A stretch of 64,000 nt of DNA from Paenibacillus lignilyticus (GCF_017942085.1 NZ_JAGKSP010000020.1:16253-80252), one strand, 5' to 3'. Counted from the stretch's first letter, positions 1 to 8,646 are shown. The notes: generated by a model from the sequence alone, not told the origin. Program-made: numbers and translations.

Positions 1-657
1 CCGCTCTATATCGGCATCATTCTTATCCTATCGCTTATCATTTTACTTCTCGTATTCCGGTCGATTATCGTACCGGTTAAAGCAACAATCGGGTTCCTGC
101 TGAGTATCGTGGCTACCTTCGGCATTACAACGGCTGTCTTCCAATGGGGCTGGCTGCATGCTTGGTTTGGCTTTGACACCGGCGGCCCGCTTCTCAGCTT
201 TATGCCAATCATGGTATCCGGTATTCTGTATGGCCTGGCGATGGATTATCAAGTTTTCCTCGTCAGCTCTATGCGTGAAGCCTATGTCCATGGCCATAAA
301 GGAACTTCAAGTGTCGTTGAAGGCTACCAGCAGGCAAGCCGTGTCGTTGTGGCGGCAGCCATCATCATGGTGTCCGTCTTCGCCGGTTTCATTCTGACCG
401 AAGACATCATGCTGAAGCAGATCGGTTTCGCCCTCACCATCGGCATTCTGATCGACGCCTTCTTCGTTCGTATGGCGCTTGTTCCGGCGATTATGGCCGT
501 CTTCGGCGATAAAGCATGGTCATTCCCGAAATGGCTTGACCGTATTGTTCCGAACCTGGATGTCGAAGGCGACAAACTGATCGCGGAGCTCAAAGCTGCG
601 GCGAATTTTAAAGATACAAAGGATTTGAAGAAAGCTGCACCAAGCCGTGCGCATTAA
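1..657 (+). CDS. MMPL/RND-family membrane transporter, C-terminal part (partial)
   Basis: The frame is open from base 1, so the start lies outside the window; 218 residues remain. It encodes the end of the second membrane domain of an MMPL-type transporter: several hydrophobic segments, a GLAMDY motif matching the family GxxxDY signature, a charged loop with the typical run SMREAYVHG, then two more membrane segments and a short Lys/Ala-rich cytoplasmic tail. Family members export lipids or drugs using the proton gradient; the substrate cannot be told from this part. A strong terminator follows 12 bases after the stop, so this is the last gene of its unit. Confidence 0.9.
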   Translation, partial: PLYIGIILILSLIILLLVFRSIIVPVKATIGFLLSIVATFGITTAVFQWGWLHAWFGFDTGGPLLSFMPIMVSGILYGLAMDYQVFLVSSMREAYVHGHKGTSSVVEGYQQASRVVVAAAIIMVSVFAGFILTEDIMLKQIGFALTIGILIDAFFVRMALVPAIMAVFGDKAWSFPKWLDRIVPNLDVEGDKLIAELKAAANFKDTKDLKKAAPSRAH

Positions 658-668
658 GTTGGACCGTT

Positions 669-716
669 AGACATAGAAAAGGACCGCTGCTTCTGCAGTG
701 GTCCTTTTCTATGTCT
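669..716 (+). terminator. Rho-independent terminator after the MMPL gene
   Basis: A 17-bp perfect stem (AGACATAGAAAAGGACC, 669-685, with its complement 700-716) closes a loop that can itself fold further (CTGC/GCAG). The 3' arm contains TTTT. It lies immediately behind the MMPL stop codon. Confidence 0.8.
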
Positions 717-768
717 ATGCTTCAAAACTTTAACGGTTGTGACAGACGTTTTTCGCAGTAAATCAGAA

Positions 769-798
769 AGAGGACCACTGAACTATCAGCGGTCCTCT
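769..798 (-). terminator. Terminator for the leftward ABC operon
   Basis: The arms AGAGGACC (769-776) and GGTCCTCT (791-798) form a stem whose minus-strand end runs into CTTTCTGATTT. It lies 38 bases beyond the stop of the leftward permease gene and faces the MMPL terminator. Confidence 0.6.
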
Positions 799-799
799 C

Positions 800-819
800 T
801 GTGTGTGTGTGTGTGTGTG
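800..819. repeat. (TG)10 dinucleotide repeat
   Basis: Ten uninterrupted TG units between a terminator stem and the stop codon of the permease. It is non-coding and probably neutral, but likely length-variable between strains. Confidence 0.9.
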
Positions 820-835
820 AGTTAGTTTAACGAAC

Positions 836-2167
836 TTACTTATAAGCACGCATCGCTTTGAACAGCTCTTTCATCGACGGCTTCTTGCCATACATCAGCA
901 CGCCTGCGCGATAAATCTTCGCGGACAACCAGCCTGCTACCAGAATGGAAGCCAGCAGCGTCGCGATCGACAGCCATACTTGCCATAGCGGCGGATCGGA
1001 CAGTCCGAGCCGGGTGACCATGGCATAAGGGGAGACGAACGGAATGAACGAGCACACCTTCATGAGCATCGAGCCCGGACTGTTCATGCCTCCGAAGATG
1101 CAGATGTAGAACCCGGCGAGCGACAGCATCGTAATCGGCAGCACGGCCTGGCCCAGATCCTCCGTACGGCTGACTATGGAGCCGACTGCCGCGAAGAGTG
1201 TAGCAAACAAGAAGTAACCGGTAAAGAAGAACACCAGCGCGTAGGTAACCAGAACCGGATCGATTTCGCTCAGCGAAATACCGAGATCACCGAGTTTATC
1301 GATATTTTGCGGCAGCGTCATGTTGATCACTATGACTGCGATATACAGCGCCAACTGCAGCAGAACGATGAGAAACATCCCGAAAATTTTGCCGAACATC
1401 GCTTTCAGCGGCGAGACGCTCGTGATGAGAATCTCCATGACGCGCGAGCTCTTCTCCGCGGTAATCTCGCTTGCAATCATTTGGCCGCTGATCATAATCG
1501 CCATGAACAGCATGATAATGATCACGTACACCGTCAAGAAGTCTATTCCCTGCTGTTCCTTCGTTTTCCCCGAACCGATCGAACCGGCGCCTTCCACCGT
1601 GGAAATTTGCACCGTATCGAGCTCAATCGGCTTCGTCAGGAGCGCCTTCACTTCGTCGCTCAGCCCGCCTCCGCCAATGACCGCTTCCATCTTAACCACT
1701 TGAAGCGCGGCGGTCAGCGAATCCGATACCTTCGATTCCATCAAGCTCTCGGACTTATACGTAATGGCAGGAAAGTCGCTTTCCTTGCCCGGCGAAAATT
1801 CGATATAACCATGTATGACATCATCGGCAACCGCCTGCTTCAATGCCTTCTCGTTCGCTTCCGCAGAACCCGCATCAGCAATGGGCACCAGCTTCAGCTC
1901 AGGCTTCTCCTGTTTCCCGTAATACGTATTCAGCATATCGGCAATCCGCGTGGAGGTGAACAGCTCCGACTTGGCTTTCTCACTCGAGCTGTCCAAGTAG
2001 CCCACCGCAGTCGGCTTCCCTTCGCCGCTGAATTGCGAGATCAAATACGGTAGATTGATGACAATACTGATGATGACTGCAATGATAAGTGTCGTGACGA
2101 GAAAGGCTTTCCCTCTCAGCTTATTCTTTGCCGTAAAACCGACAACTGTCCAGAAACCGTTATTCAT
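836..2167 (-). CDS. ABC transporter permease, NatB-like
   Basis: A 443-residue ABC-2 type permease resembling NatB of Na+/drug ABC exporters. After one N-terminal membrane segment (about residues 15-37) comes a large extracytoplasmic domain of roughly 180 residues, then five or six membrane segments in the C-terminal half, the usual NatB plan. The ATG at 2167 is chosen because GTAGGTGAG precedes it; a GTG three codons upstream falls inside that ribosome binding site. Its start overlaps the end of the upstream ATPase gene by 8 bases, so the two are translationally coupled and should form one exporter. Substrate is unknown. Confidence 0.88.
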   Translation of the reverse strand: MNNGFWTVVGFTAKNKLRGKAFLVTTLIIAVIISIVINLPYLISQFSGEGKPTAVGYLDSSSEKAKSELFTSTRIADMLNTYYGKQEKPELKLVPIADAGSAEANEKALKQAVADDVIHGYIEFSPGKESDFPAITYKSESLMESKVSDSLTAALQVVKMEAVIGGGGLSDEVKALLTKPIELDTVQISTVEGAGSIGSGKTKEQQGIDFLTVYVIIIMLFMAIMISGQMIASEITAEKSSRVMEILITSVSPLKAMFGKIFGMFLIVLLQLALYIAVIVINMTLPQNIDKLGDLGISLSEIDPVLVTYALVFFFTGYFLFATLFAAVGSIVSRTEDLGQAVLPITMLSLAGFYICIFGGMNSPGSMLMKVCSFIPFVSPYAMVTRLGLSDPPLWQVWLSIATLLASILVAGWLSAKIYRAGVLMYGKKPSMKELFKAMRAYK

Positions 2168-3062
2168 GGCTCTCACCTACCGTCTTAATAAAGATTTCAT
2201 TGAGCGTGGGTTCCAAGATTTCAAAACGATGCACGCCGGTTTGCGCCATAGCCAGCTCCAACACCGGGCGACCTGCCGCTTCATCATGGATCAGCAGCTC
2301 ATACCCATACTCATGACGCTTCACCTTCATGACGCCGCCAACCGCTTCAAGGCCGGAAACGTCGCCGTCCGTTGACAGAATGATGCGCTCCCGCGGAAAC
2401 TTCTTCTTAATCGCTTTCAAATTGCCTTGCAGAACCGTGTTTGATTTATGCAGGATCGTAATGTTGCGGCACAGCTCCTCGACATGCTCCATCCGATGCG
2501 TCGAGAACAAGATACATGAACCGGCATCGCGCAATTCCTTCACCGTCGACTTGAGCAGCTCCACATTGACCGGATCCAATCCGCTGAACGCTTCATCCAT
2601 AATGACGATGCGCGGCTGATGGATGACAGCAGCGATGAATTGGATCTTCTGCTGATTTCCTTTGGACAGCTCCTCTACCTTCTTGTTGTAGTACTCCGGC
2701 ACGCAGAACCGATCCAGCCAGCGCTTCAGGTTCTGGTCGGCATCCCGCTTGGACATCCCGCGCAGCTGGGCCAGATAGAGGATCTGATCGCTCACTTTCA
2801 CTTTCGGATACAAGCCGCGCTCCTCCGGCAGGTAGCCAAGTCCCTTCAGCTGCTCTTTCCCGTAAGCTTTGCCATCATATCGAATGCTGCCGGAATCCGG
2901 GTAGATTAGGCCGAGCACCATGCGCATCGTCGTTGTTTTGCCTGCACCGTTGGCGCCAAGCAGTCCGTAAATCTCCCCCGGCGCAACCTCGAGGCTAATG
3001 CCATTCACAGCCGTCTTATCTCCATACTGCTTATAAACCTGTTCAATCGACAACGCATTCAT
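2160..3062 (-). CDS. ABC transporter ATP-binding protein, NatA-like
   Basis: A 300-residue ATPase with Walker A GANGAGKT (residues 36-43), the variant signature LSKGNQQ typical of NatA proteins, and Walker B IVIMDEAFSGLDP. The C-terminal 80 residues form the extra domain usual in ABC-2 exporters. It powers export through the NatB-like permease encoded next. The start is 3 bases behind the stop of the preceding ATPase gene, with GAGAGGAG about 11 bases upstream. It is the fourth gene of a five-gene leftward operon under the GntR regulator at 3961-4392. Confidence 0.92.
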   Translation of the reverse strand: MNALSIEQVYKQYGDKTAVNGISLEVAPGEIYGLLGANGAGKTTTMRMVLGLIYPDSGSIRYDGKAYGKEQLKGLGYLPEERGLYPKVKVSDQILYLAQLRGMSKRDADQNLKRWLDRFCVPEYYNKKVEELSKGNQQKIQFIAAVIHQPRIVIMDEAFSGLDPVNVELLKSTVKELRDAGSCILFSTHRMEHVEELCRNITILHKSNTVLQGNLKAIKKKFPRERIILSTDGDVSGLEAVGGVMKVKRHEYGYELLIHDEAAGRPVLELAMAQTGVHRFEILEPTLNEIFIKTVGESHE

Positions 3063-3065
3063 CTT

Positions 3066-3968
3066 CTACAAAACTCCTCTCGCATGTTCGATATGATGCA
3101 GCAAAATCTCATCGAGCTCCAGCTTCTGCTTGCTGATTAATGCCAGCTTCTGTTCGGCCAGCCATCGTTCTGCCTGCAGCGCATCCTCAGTTACCACCTT
3201 GTAGGTCGTTCCCCCCGAGATGCTCGCCGCATGGCGGTAACCGGGCATCTGCTTCCAATTGATACCGACTCCGGCAGCTTCGATGTACATCACCTGCCAT
3301 GAATTAAGCAAGGTATCTTTCTCATAAAACCCGAGTACCTTACCCTGCACCACAAATACGATATAGTCGGCAAGCCGCCTGACTTCATCGACGATATGGG
3401 ATGCCATGACAATGGTCCGATTCCCTTGCTCCATATAACGATGCAGCACGTCGATCATCGTTTTCCAAGCGATCGGATCCAGACCCGAGGAAGGTTCATC
3501 GAGCAGCAGCAGGTCCGGATGATGCGCCATCATGAGCGATAGATCGAATTTCCGGCGCATCCCCTTAGACATCTTGCCGAGCTTAATCGCCGGGTCTACC
3601 TCGAACCTCCTCAGCAGCTCCTGATACAGATGAACATCCCACTTCGGGTACCACTGCCGAACGAAATCCGTTTTCTGATTCCCGCGCAGCCCATCCTCCA
3701 GATCGACCGGTTGCTCCGGCATATAACCGATTCGCGCCTTCAGCTTCGTATCGTTGCTCGATCCGACGGGCTCGCCCAGCAGCTCCATCCCCCCGGAATT
3801 CGGCTTGGCCAGATCCAGCAGCAGTCGGAAGAGCGAGCTCTTCCCCGAACCGTTGGGACCCACGATTGCCGTCACGTATCCGCTCGGAATGACCAGATCG
3901 ATGGGACCAAGCTCGAAATTCGGTCTGCGCTGCGTCATTCCGGTAATCCTAACAGCAGCATCACTCAT
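3066..3968 (-). CDS. ABC transporter ATP-binding protein, YtrB-like
   Basis: A 300-residue ATPase with Walker A GPNGSGKSS, signature MSKGMRRKFDL and Walker B LLLLDEPSSGLDP. In Bacillus the ytr operon (GntR regulator, ATPase, permeases) is induced by cell-wall-active antibiotics such as lipid II binders; the gene order here is similar. The ATG at 3968 is preferred over an upstream in-frame ATG at 4046 that would read through the regulator gene; it overlaps the regulator stop by 8 bases. Its membrane partner is probably the protein encoded at 4422-5141. Confidence 0.9.
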   Translation of the reverse strand: MSDAAVRITGMTQRRPNFELGPIDLVIPSGYVTAIVGPNGSGKSSLFRLLLDLAKPNSGGMELLGEPVGSSNDTKLKARIGYMPEQPVDLEDGLRGNQKTDFVRQWYPKWDVHLYQELLRRFEVDPAIKLGKMSKGMRRKFDLSLMMAHHPDLLLLDEPSSGLDPIAWKTMIDVLHRYMEQGNRTIVMASHIVDEVRRLADYIVFVVQGKVLGFYEKDTLLNSWQVMYIEAAGVGINWKQMPGYRHAASISGGTTYKVVTEDALQAERWLAEQKLALISKQKLELDEILLHHIEHARGVL

Positions 3969-4392
3969 CCTTGTCCGCCTCCCCGCCCTGAAGTAATGCC
4001 GTGCTTCCTTCTCGCTTTCGGCGCAGCACGTCTTGCAGCATGCCAATCAACTCTTCATCGCTGAAATGTACCCGAAGCCCCGCTTCCGCCGCCTGCTCCA
4101 TCGCTTCCATAACCGCGGTTCGCCGCTGGCGATCCCTTGAATCCGTATCTACCTTCGCGACAAAAGTACCCGTTCCCTGCCGCGTGCGAAGCAGTCCTTC
4201 ATTCTCTAAATCCTGATACACCCGCCGAACGGTTATAACGCTGCACTTGGTCAGCTGCGCCAACTCTCGTATGGATGGAAGCAGCGTACCTTCCGGCAAT
4301 TGACCGCTGACAATGAATGCACGAAGCTGCACCTCAATCTGATGGTATAACGGCTCCGCGCTATGTTCATTCAGCTGAATGGGAATCCACAC
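3961..4392 (-). CDS. GntR-family regulator of YtrA type
   Basis: A short GntR regulator (about 143 residues). The N-terminal winged helix includes PLYHQIEVQLR and SIRELAQLTKCSVITVRRVYQDLENEGLL; the C-terminal part is the small helical YtrA-type dimerisation tail rather than a ligand domain. A GTG start at 4392 gives the family-typical N-terminus WIPIQLNEHS and has GAGAAGGTG 6 bases upstream; an ATG at 4413 is the alternative. It probably represses its own operon through the palindrome at 5163-5192, releasing on envelope stress. Confidence 0.88.
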   Translation of the reverse strand: MWIPIQLNEHSAEPLYHQIEVQLRAFIVSGQLPEGTLLPSIRELAQLTKCSVITVRRVYQDLENEGLLRTRQGTGTFVAKVDTDSRDRQRRTAVMEAMEQAAEAGLRVHFSDEELIGMLQDVLRRKREGSTALLQGGEADKDE

Positions 4393-4421
4393 CGTCCACA
4401 CCTTCTCTCGCATTCATTACG

Positions 4422-5141
4422 CTATTCCAGCAAATTGCGTTTCGTATTTCGCTTCCGAATCAGCACGCCCATCAATGTGGATACGGCGAATCCCATGAGC
4501 ACCGACAGAATCGGCCAAAGGATGGCATGATCGCGGGACGCCTCGATGGTTCTGTACATCAGATGCGTATCCGCCAGCCACAGCACAAGGCCGATTGCAG
4601 CGTATAACAGCAAGTAACCGCAGCAAATCAGAAAATAAATTTTCCCTCTGAAGGTCTGTTCAAAGAAGATATAAGTTGAACCCGCCGTCATGGCATAGCC
4701 ATACCAGATGAATGCGAAGAAGACATACTCTCCGGGCGACATCAGCTCGCGAAGCTCATTTAAGGCGACATATTGTAAAGTGAAGAAATACAGCTCAACA
4801 ATGGTCAATACAATAACAAACTGCAGCAGCCTTGCCATAATGATCGTATTCCAGCTGATCGGCATCGCGCGCAGGTAAGCATTATTTCGCGTAAACGGAT
4901 CTCTTCCCCAGTAATGCAGCACACTTCGGTTCATCAGAAACCCCATCGTAGGCAGAATGGACAAATAGACGAAATCACTTCCCCACCCAGTGCCCGCGCC
5001 TCCATCTTCAAGCAAATCGTTAAACAAAGGCATCATCATAACGACCATATAGCTAGCGATTATTATCGTAAGCAGCAGTCCCAACCAAGAACGGCTTCCT
5101 TCAAAACGTAGCAATCTCCATGCGCCTTGCCAGCTCGTCAT
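4422..5141 (-). CDS. Six-helix ABC-2-like membrane protein, first gene of YtrA-type operon
   Basis: A 239-residue integral membrane protein with about six hydrophobic segments. It starts with a soluble stretch (MTSWQGAWRLLRFEGSR) typical of ABC-2 permeases of the YtrC/BcrB sort, and has no other domain. It is the first gene behind the operator-promoter at 5163-5216, with AGGAGG 10 bases before the ATG, and its stop lies close to the regulator start. By position it is the likely permease for the YtrB-like ATPase. Exact family is uncertain. Confidence 0.75.
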   Translation of the reverse strand: MTSWQGAWRLLRFEGSRSWLGLLLTIIIASYMVVMMMPLFNDLLEDGGAGTGWGSDFVYLSILPTMGFLMNRSVLHYWGRDPFTRNNAYLRAMPISWNTIIMARLLQFVIVLTIVELYFFTLQYVALNELRELMSPGEYVFFAFIWYGYAMTAGSTYIFFEQTFRGKIYFLICCGYLLLYAAIGLVLWLADTHLMYRTIEASRDHAILWPILSVLMGFAVSTLMGVLIRKRNTKRNLLE

Positions 5142-5162
5142 TCCAGCTCGCCTCCTGCTCTA

Positions 5163-5192
5163 TATACTGTGTATATTCATATATACAGTATA
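5163..5192 (-). promoter_or_regulatory. Palindromic operator of the GntR/YtrA-type repressor
   Basis: Arms TATACTGTGTATA (5163-5175) and TATATACAGTATA (5180-5192) are inverted repeats with one mismatch around a 4-base centre. The right arm contains the -10 element, so a bound dimer would block RNA polymerase. Short symmetric AT-rich palindromes of this kind are typical YtrA-subfamily sites; the assignment to the regulator at 3961-4392 is inferred from position. Confidence 0.8.
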
Positions 5193-5216
5193 CTCAGTCG
5201 AGTGCACAGCTGTCAA
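5187..5216 (-). promoter_or_regulatory. Sigma-A promoter of the YtrA-type ABC operon
   Basis: On the minus strand TTGACA (5211-5216) and TATACT (5187-5192) are separated by 18 bases. The first codon of the operon is 45 bases downstream of the -10 box. Confidence 0.75.
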
Positions 5217-5333
5217 TGACATCCAGCTTTAAGATATTATAAAGTTGTGGCGCCACCGCGGCGTTGGCATGGCTTGGCCCGCTCAAGCTTGCAAAGAATG
5301 CAATGATGCCTCCCGGACGTCAATTCTAATCCC

Positions 5334-5357
5334 CGACACGACACGACACGACACGAC
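5334..5357. repeat. CGACA pentanucleotide repeat, about five units
   Basis: Four perfect CGACA units plus a partial fifth. It lies in the 350-base gap between the ABC operon promoter and the M24 gene. Apart from this repeat, the promoter and a terminator, I see nothing functional in the gap. Confidence 0.85.
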
Positions 5358-5469
5358 CCTACTCCTACTCCCACTCCGGCCCAGAATTCATTCGGGCATA
5401 CCAAATGTTGCCGTTTCTGCAACATTACCGAGGAATAGTGTTCTAATCTCAGTTCCATATAATAGCAAA

Positions 5470-5488
5470 GGCGGCTTTAACAGCCGCC
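5470..5488 (-). terminator. Hairpin terminator behind the M24 gene
   Basis: GGCGGCT (5470-5476) pairs with AGCCGCC (5482-5488) across a 5-base loop. On the minus strand it is followed by TTTGCTATT, a weak T-tract, 6 bases past the stop of the M24 gene. Confidence 0.6.
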
Positions 5489-5493
5489 TCTTC

Positions 5494-6198
5494 TCATAGG
5501 CAAGCAAGCTTGCCATTGTCAAAATAGTAGATATCCTCCCGCTTGAATCCATATTCGCCATGTTTCCGGCTGATATGAGGTTCGAAGGTAAACAGCCTCG
5601 CTTCGCCGAGCTTCATCGTGTTTCCTTGCTCGAAGTATTTTCGATCGTCTCTATGAAACGCAATCGTATGGCCCACATTGCCGGCAAAATCCAGATTCTC
5701 GTAGCCATGCCGACGCAGCATCTCATTGCTATATTGATAGGCCTGCTCAAACGTCTTGTCCGGCTTCGCATAGTCGATAAACGCCTCATGCAGTGCGATT
5801 CCCATTCGGACCCCGCCGGCAAAATCGCTGTCGCAAACCCGCAGCTCCCGCTCCTCCATCACCCTGCCGTCACGGACTACAAAAGTTCGAGCATGATCGC
5901 CCCAATAGGTGCGATATTCCGGGCTGAGGTCGACAGTCACAATGTCATCGCGGCCAACAGCAGAATCGGACGGCTCATAACTTCTCCCGGACTCGGAGAT
6001 AAGCGTACGCTTACCGACGTGGACGAAGGCGCCGATCCCATAATACCAGATGGTTTCAATGCCTCTGTTCCGCATGAAGTCCTCGGCTCTGCCCGCGATG
6101 TCGCGCTCCGTTATGCCTTCACGGATAAAAGTCTGTAAGTCATTCATTGTTGCTCTTGCGATCGATTGAACGTGAAGGTAATCGGACAAGTGCTCCAT
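5494..6198 (-). CDS. M24-family (pita-bread fold) metallopeptidase-like protein
   Basis: A 234-residue protein matching the catalytic domain of M24 peptidases (Xaa-Pro aminopeptidase/creatinase fold) without the N-terminal creatinase domain. Candidate metal ligands occur in the family order: Asp in VTVDLSPEYRTYWGDHAR (two Asp 11 apart), His in GNVGHTIAFH, Glu in TFEPH and Glu near GEYGFKREDI. This suggests a two-metal aminopeptidase or a related hydrolase acting in the cytoplasm; the substrate is unknown. It follows two small membrane-protein genes on the same strand, with only 21 bases after the nearest one. Confidence 0.85.
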   Translation of the reverse strand: MEHLSDYLHVQSIARATMNDLQTFIREGITERDIAGRAEDFMRNRGIETIWYYGIGAFVHVGKRTLISESGRSYEPSDSAVGRDDIVTVDLSPEYRTYWGDHARTFVVRDGRVMEERELRVCDSDFAGGVRMGIALHEAFIDYAKPDKTFEQAYQYSNEMLRRHGYENLDFAGNVGHTIAFHRDDRKYFEQGNTMKLGEARLFTFEPHISRKHGEYGFKREDIYYFDNGKLACL

Positions 6199-6219
6199 GC
6201 GCAGACTAACCTACTTTCT

Positions 6220-6438
6220 TTACGATCTCTTCTTCTTGTACCTCCATAAGCCGATAATGCCAACAACCAGTAAGCCCGCGGGATAAATTAACCGAAGAAT
6301 CAGCACTCTTAGAACGGCGGCATCGTCCGGCCCGTTGCCCACCGGACCAACCCGTGGCCTGTACACATCCCAATACGCGAGTATCGCTAAACAAATCATG
6401 ATACACGCTGCAGCAATTGCGAACACGTAACGCTTCAA
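6220..6438 (-). CDS. Small membrane protein, unknown function
   Basis: A 72-residue protein with two hydrophobic segments (about residues 5-22 and 46-65) separated by a polar loop and ending in the basic tail RYKKKRS. I do not recognise a family. The start is TTG at 6438, with AGGGAG 9 bases upstream. It sits 21 bases before the M24 gene on the same strand and may be cotranscribed with it. Confidence 0.6.
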   Translation of the reverse strand: MKRYVFAIAAACIMICLAILAYWDVYRPRVGPVGNGPDDAAVLRVLILRLIYPAGLLVVGIIGLWRYKKKRS

Positions 6439-6520
6439 CCACCTTCACTCCCTATCGCTAATCAGGTTACTCCATTATAAGAAACCATCCTCTCGCTTGT
6501 AAACAATTGGAAGGCGAAGT

Positions 6521-6883
6521 TTATTTTTGGCCCGGCTTCTCGTTCAACTGATTTACGATTCGAATAATCTCCTCCTGCTCTTTCAACTTCGCGGCAATGT
6601 CATAGTAAATATCGCTGAGCTGCGGCGGAGATTCCCCGTCATTATAAACACCCGAGAAGCTTCCCAGCTGCTCTTCCTTTACGCTGCGAATGGGAGGAAG
6701 CTTCGCGACTTCTCGTTTCAAAATAAAACGAAGCAGCAATGCCGACACGAGCATTACCGTTCCTGATTTCCATGAATCCGTAAACCCCAGTACCAACATG
6801 GCGAACAGAATCGCAGGGTAGATGAAAAGCAGCGTAAAGAGGAGGATCAGAAGTTTGGTCAGGAGAGACTTGAACGCTTCCAT
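6521..6883 (-). CDS. Membrane protein with coiled-coil-like tail, unknown function
   Basis: About 120 residues: two hydrophobic segments in the first half, then a basic linker and a soluble tail rich in Glu, Lys and Gln (KLKEQEEIIRIVNQLNEK) that could form a short helix or coiled coil. I do not recognise a family. The ATG at 6883 is preferred because GAGGTGG precedes it by about 5 bases; a GTG three codons upstream overlaps that site. It is on the same strand as the small membrane protein and M24 genes. Confidence 0.6.
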   Translation of the reverse strand: MEAFKSLLTKLLILLFTLLFIYPAILFAMLVLGFTDSWKSGTVMLVSALLLRFILKREVAKLPPIRSVKEEQLGSFSGVYNDGESPPQLSDIYYDIAAKLKEQEEIIRIVNQLNEKPGQK

Positions 6884-6992
6884 ACTTTCCACCTCTGCCT
6901 CGGTTGTTAGTTATGTGTATGCCTCGAGGGGTTATCCATATTAGAATAGATCTATAAAACGATTCCTATAAGGAGGCATTATTCTGACTACT

Positions 6993-8603
6993 ATGATTTT
7001 GTCAGGCGAACCAAGCGCAATCGTCATCCGAACGGAAGAAAAGTGGCACACGCTATCACGCTCTGGAGCGGATCGCTGGGAAACGGCCGGACTGGCACTG
7101 ACGATGGAGCGCAAAGGGAATGTAATCTCGCTTGAGCTGGAAGCACCCGTACTGCCCGTACGCACAATCAAACTGCGCTGGAACGAAGCACCGGCAGGTA
7201 ATCTGCTTATTCTCGGCGATCACTGGGAGCGCGGCTATGGAGATTTGGAATGGCGGGGTATTGTTCCGGAGCGCGTCATGCCTTGGTATTTTCTCACTCA
7301 CGACGGGCTGCGCACGGCCGGATATGGCGTAAAAACAGGCGCTAACTCGCTCTGCTACTGGCAGCTTGATTCGGATGGAATCACGTTCACTGCCGATGTC
7401 ACGAGCGGCAGCGGGGGCGTATGTTTGGGTGAGCGCACACTTGCCGTGGCTCATATCATTTACGATCCGGGCACGCTGAGCGAGACGCCTTTCGCTGCTG
7501 CAAGACGTTTCTGCGCGATGATGTGCGACAATCCGCTAATGCCGAAGCAGCCTGTATATGGCGGGAATAACTGGTACTACGCTTACGGGGAAAGCTCGCA
7601 TAGGGAGATTTTGGAGGATTCGCGCTTTATTTCTTCCTTGTCTTCGAACAAGCTCAATCGTCCGTATATGGTTATTGACGATGGCTGGCAGTCAGCCAAA
7701 GATCATGGGGGCACCTGTAATGGCGGACCTTGGATCGGCAACAGTAAGTTCCCTGATATGGAACGGCTCGCCGGTGAAATGAAAGAGATCGGCGTGAAGC
7801 CCGGCCTCTGGTTCCGCCCCCTCCTGACGACGGAGAACGTGCCCGCGCAATGGATTCGCTATAAGGAATCATCAACAGGAAGCAGCGTGCTCGACCCTAG
7901 TATGCCGGACGTACTGGCCCATATACGCGAATCGGTAGAACGAATGGTAGGCTATGGTTTTGATATGCTGAAGCATGATTTCACGACATACGATATGCTC
8001 GGGCAATGGGGTTTCACGATGAAATCCAAGCCGCATGCATTGCCTTATGCTTTTCATGACCGTTCCAAGACTACCGCCGAGATTACGCTCGCGCTGTATC
8101 GGACAATTGCCGAAGCCTCCGGGCAGGCGGACGTTATCGGCTGCAACACCTTCAGCCACCTCTCCGCGGGACTGTTCGAAATTCAGCGAACCGGCGACGA
8201 TACCAGCGGCCGCTGGTGGGAGAGAACTCGTTACATGGGCGTGAACACGATGGCTTTTCGCATGGCGCAGCATGGCACCTTCTACAGCCACGACGCGGAT
8301 TGCCTCGGCTTAACGAAGGATGTGCCTTGGGCGTACAATCGGGAATGGCTGCGCCTGCTTGCCGGCAGCGGCACGCCGCTGTTCGTCTCGGCCGATCCGG
8401 CCATCGTCACGAAGGAGCAGGAGCTCGCGCTGCGCGCCGCTTTCGAGCTGGCGGCCGAGCCGCTGCCGGTTGGCGAGCCGCTGGATTGGCTGCGCACGAC
8501 ATGCCCGAGCCGTTGGAAGCTCGCCGGTGAAGAAACTTCGTTCCAATGGAACGAGGTTTCCGCGGAGCTGCTGGATGAGAAGGATAACGGTTGGTGGGTA
8601 TAG
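6993..8603 (+). CDS. Clan GH-D glycoside hydrolase, GH36-like (probable alpha-galactosidase)
   Basis: A 536-residue protein with an N-terminal beta-sandwich-like region and a TIM barrel containing the clan GH-D signature VIDDGWQ. The probable nucleophile is Asp329 in LKHDF and the acid/base Asp402 or Asp403 in RTGDDTSGRWW, both at the family-typical spots. It would hydrolyse alpha-galactosides or related alpha-linked sugars in the cytoplasm, as no signal peptide is present. It is shorter than classical GH36 enzymes of about 700 residues. AAGGAGG lies 16 bases before this ATG but 7 bases before an in-frame CTG at 6984, which may be the real start. A strong terminator follows, so it stands alone. 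Confidence 0.85.
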   Translation: MILSGEPSAIVIRTEEKWHTLSRSGADRWETAGLALTMERKGNVISLELEAPVLPVRTIKLRWNEAPAGNLLILGDHWERGYGDLEWRGIVPERVMPWYFLTHDGLRTAGYGVKTGANSLCYWQLDSDGITFTADVTSGSGGVCLGERTLAVAHIIYDPGTLSETPFAAARRFCAMMCDNPLMPKQPVYGGNNWYYAYGESSHREILEDSRFISSLSSNKLNRPYMVIDDGWQSAKDHGGTCNGGPWIGNSKFPDMERLAGEMKEIGVKPGLWFRPLLTTENVPAQWIRYKESSTGSSVLDPSMPDVLAHIRESVERMVGYGFDMLKHDFTTYDMLGQWGFTMKSKPHALPYAFHDRSKTTAEITLALYRTIAEASGQADVIGCNTFSHLSAGLFEIQRTGDDTSGRWWERTRYMGVNTMAFRMAQHGTFYSHDADCLGLTKDVPWAYNREWLRLLAGSGTPLFVSADPAIVTKEQELALRAAFELAAEPLPVGEPLDWLRTTCPSRWKLAGEETSFQWNEVSAELLDEKDNGWWV

Positions 8604-8620
8604 CCGCAATTATAAACGCA

Positions 8621-8646
8621 AGCCCCTGATCCTGATCAGGGGCTTG
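8621..8646 (+). terminator. Rho-independent terminator of the GH36-like gene
   Basis: AAGCCCCTGATC (8621-8632) pairs perfectly with GATCAGGGGCTT (8635-8646), followed by GTTTTCTATT. It starts 17 bases after the stop codon. Confidence 0.9.

Noticed and set aside
1307..2053. Plus-strand open frame of 248 residues opposite the NatB-like permease
   Set aside because: Antisense shadow with Arg/His/Asn bias and no start signal.
5237..5499. Small open frames on both strands in the gap between the ABC operon and the M24 gene
   Set aside because: They are driven by the CGACA repeat and overlap a terminator; no start signal or family.
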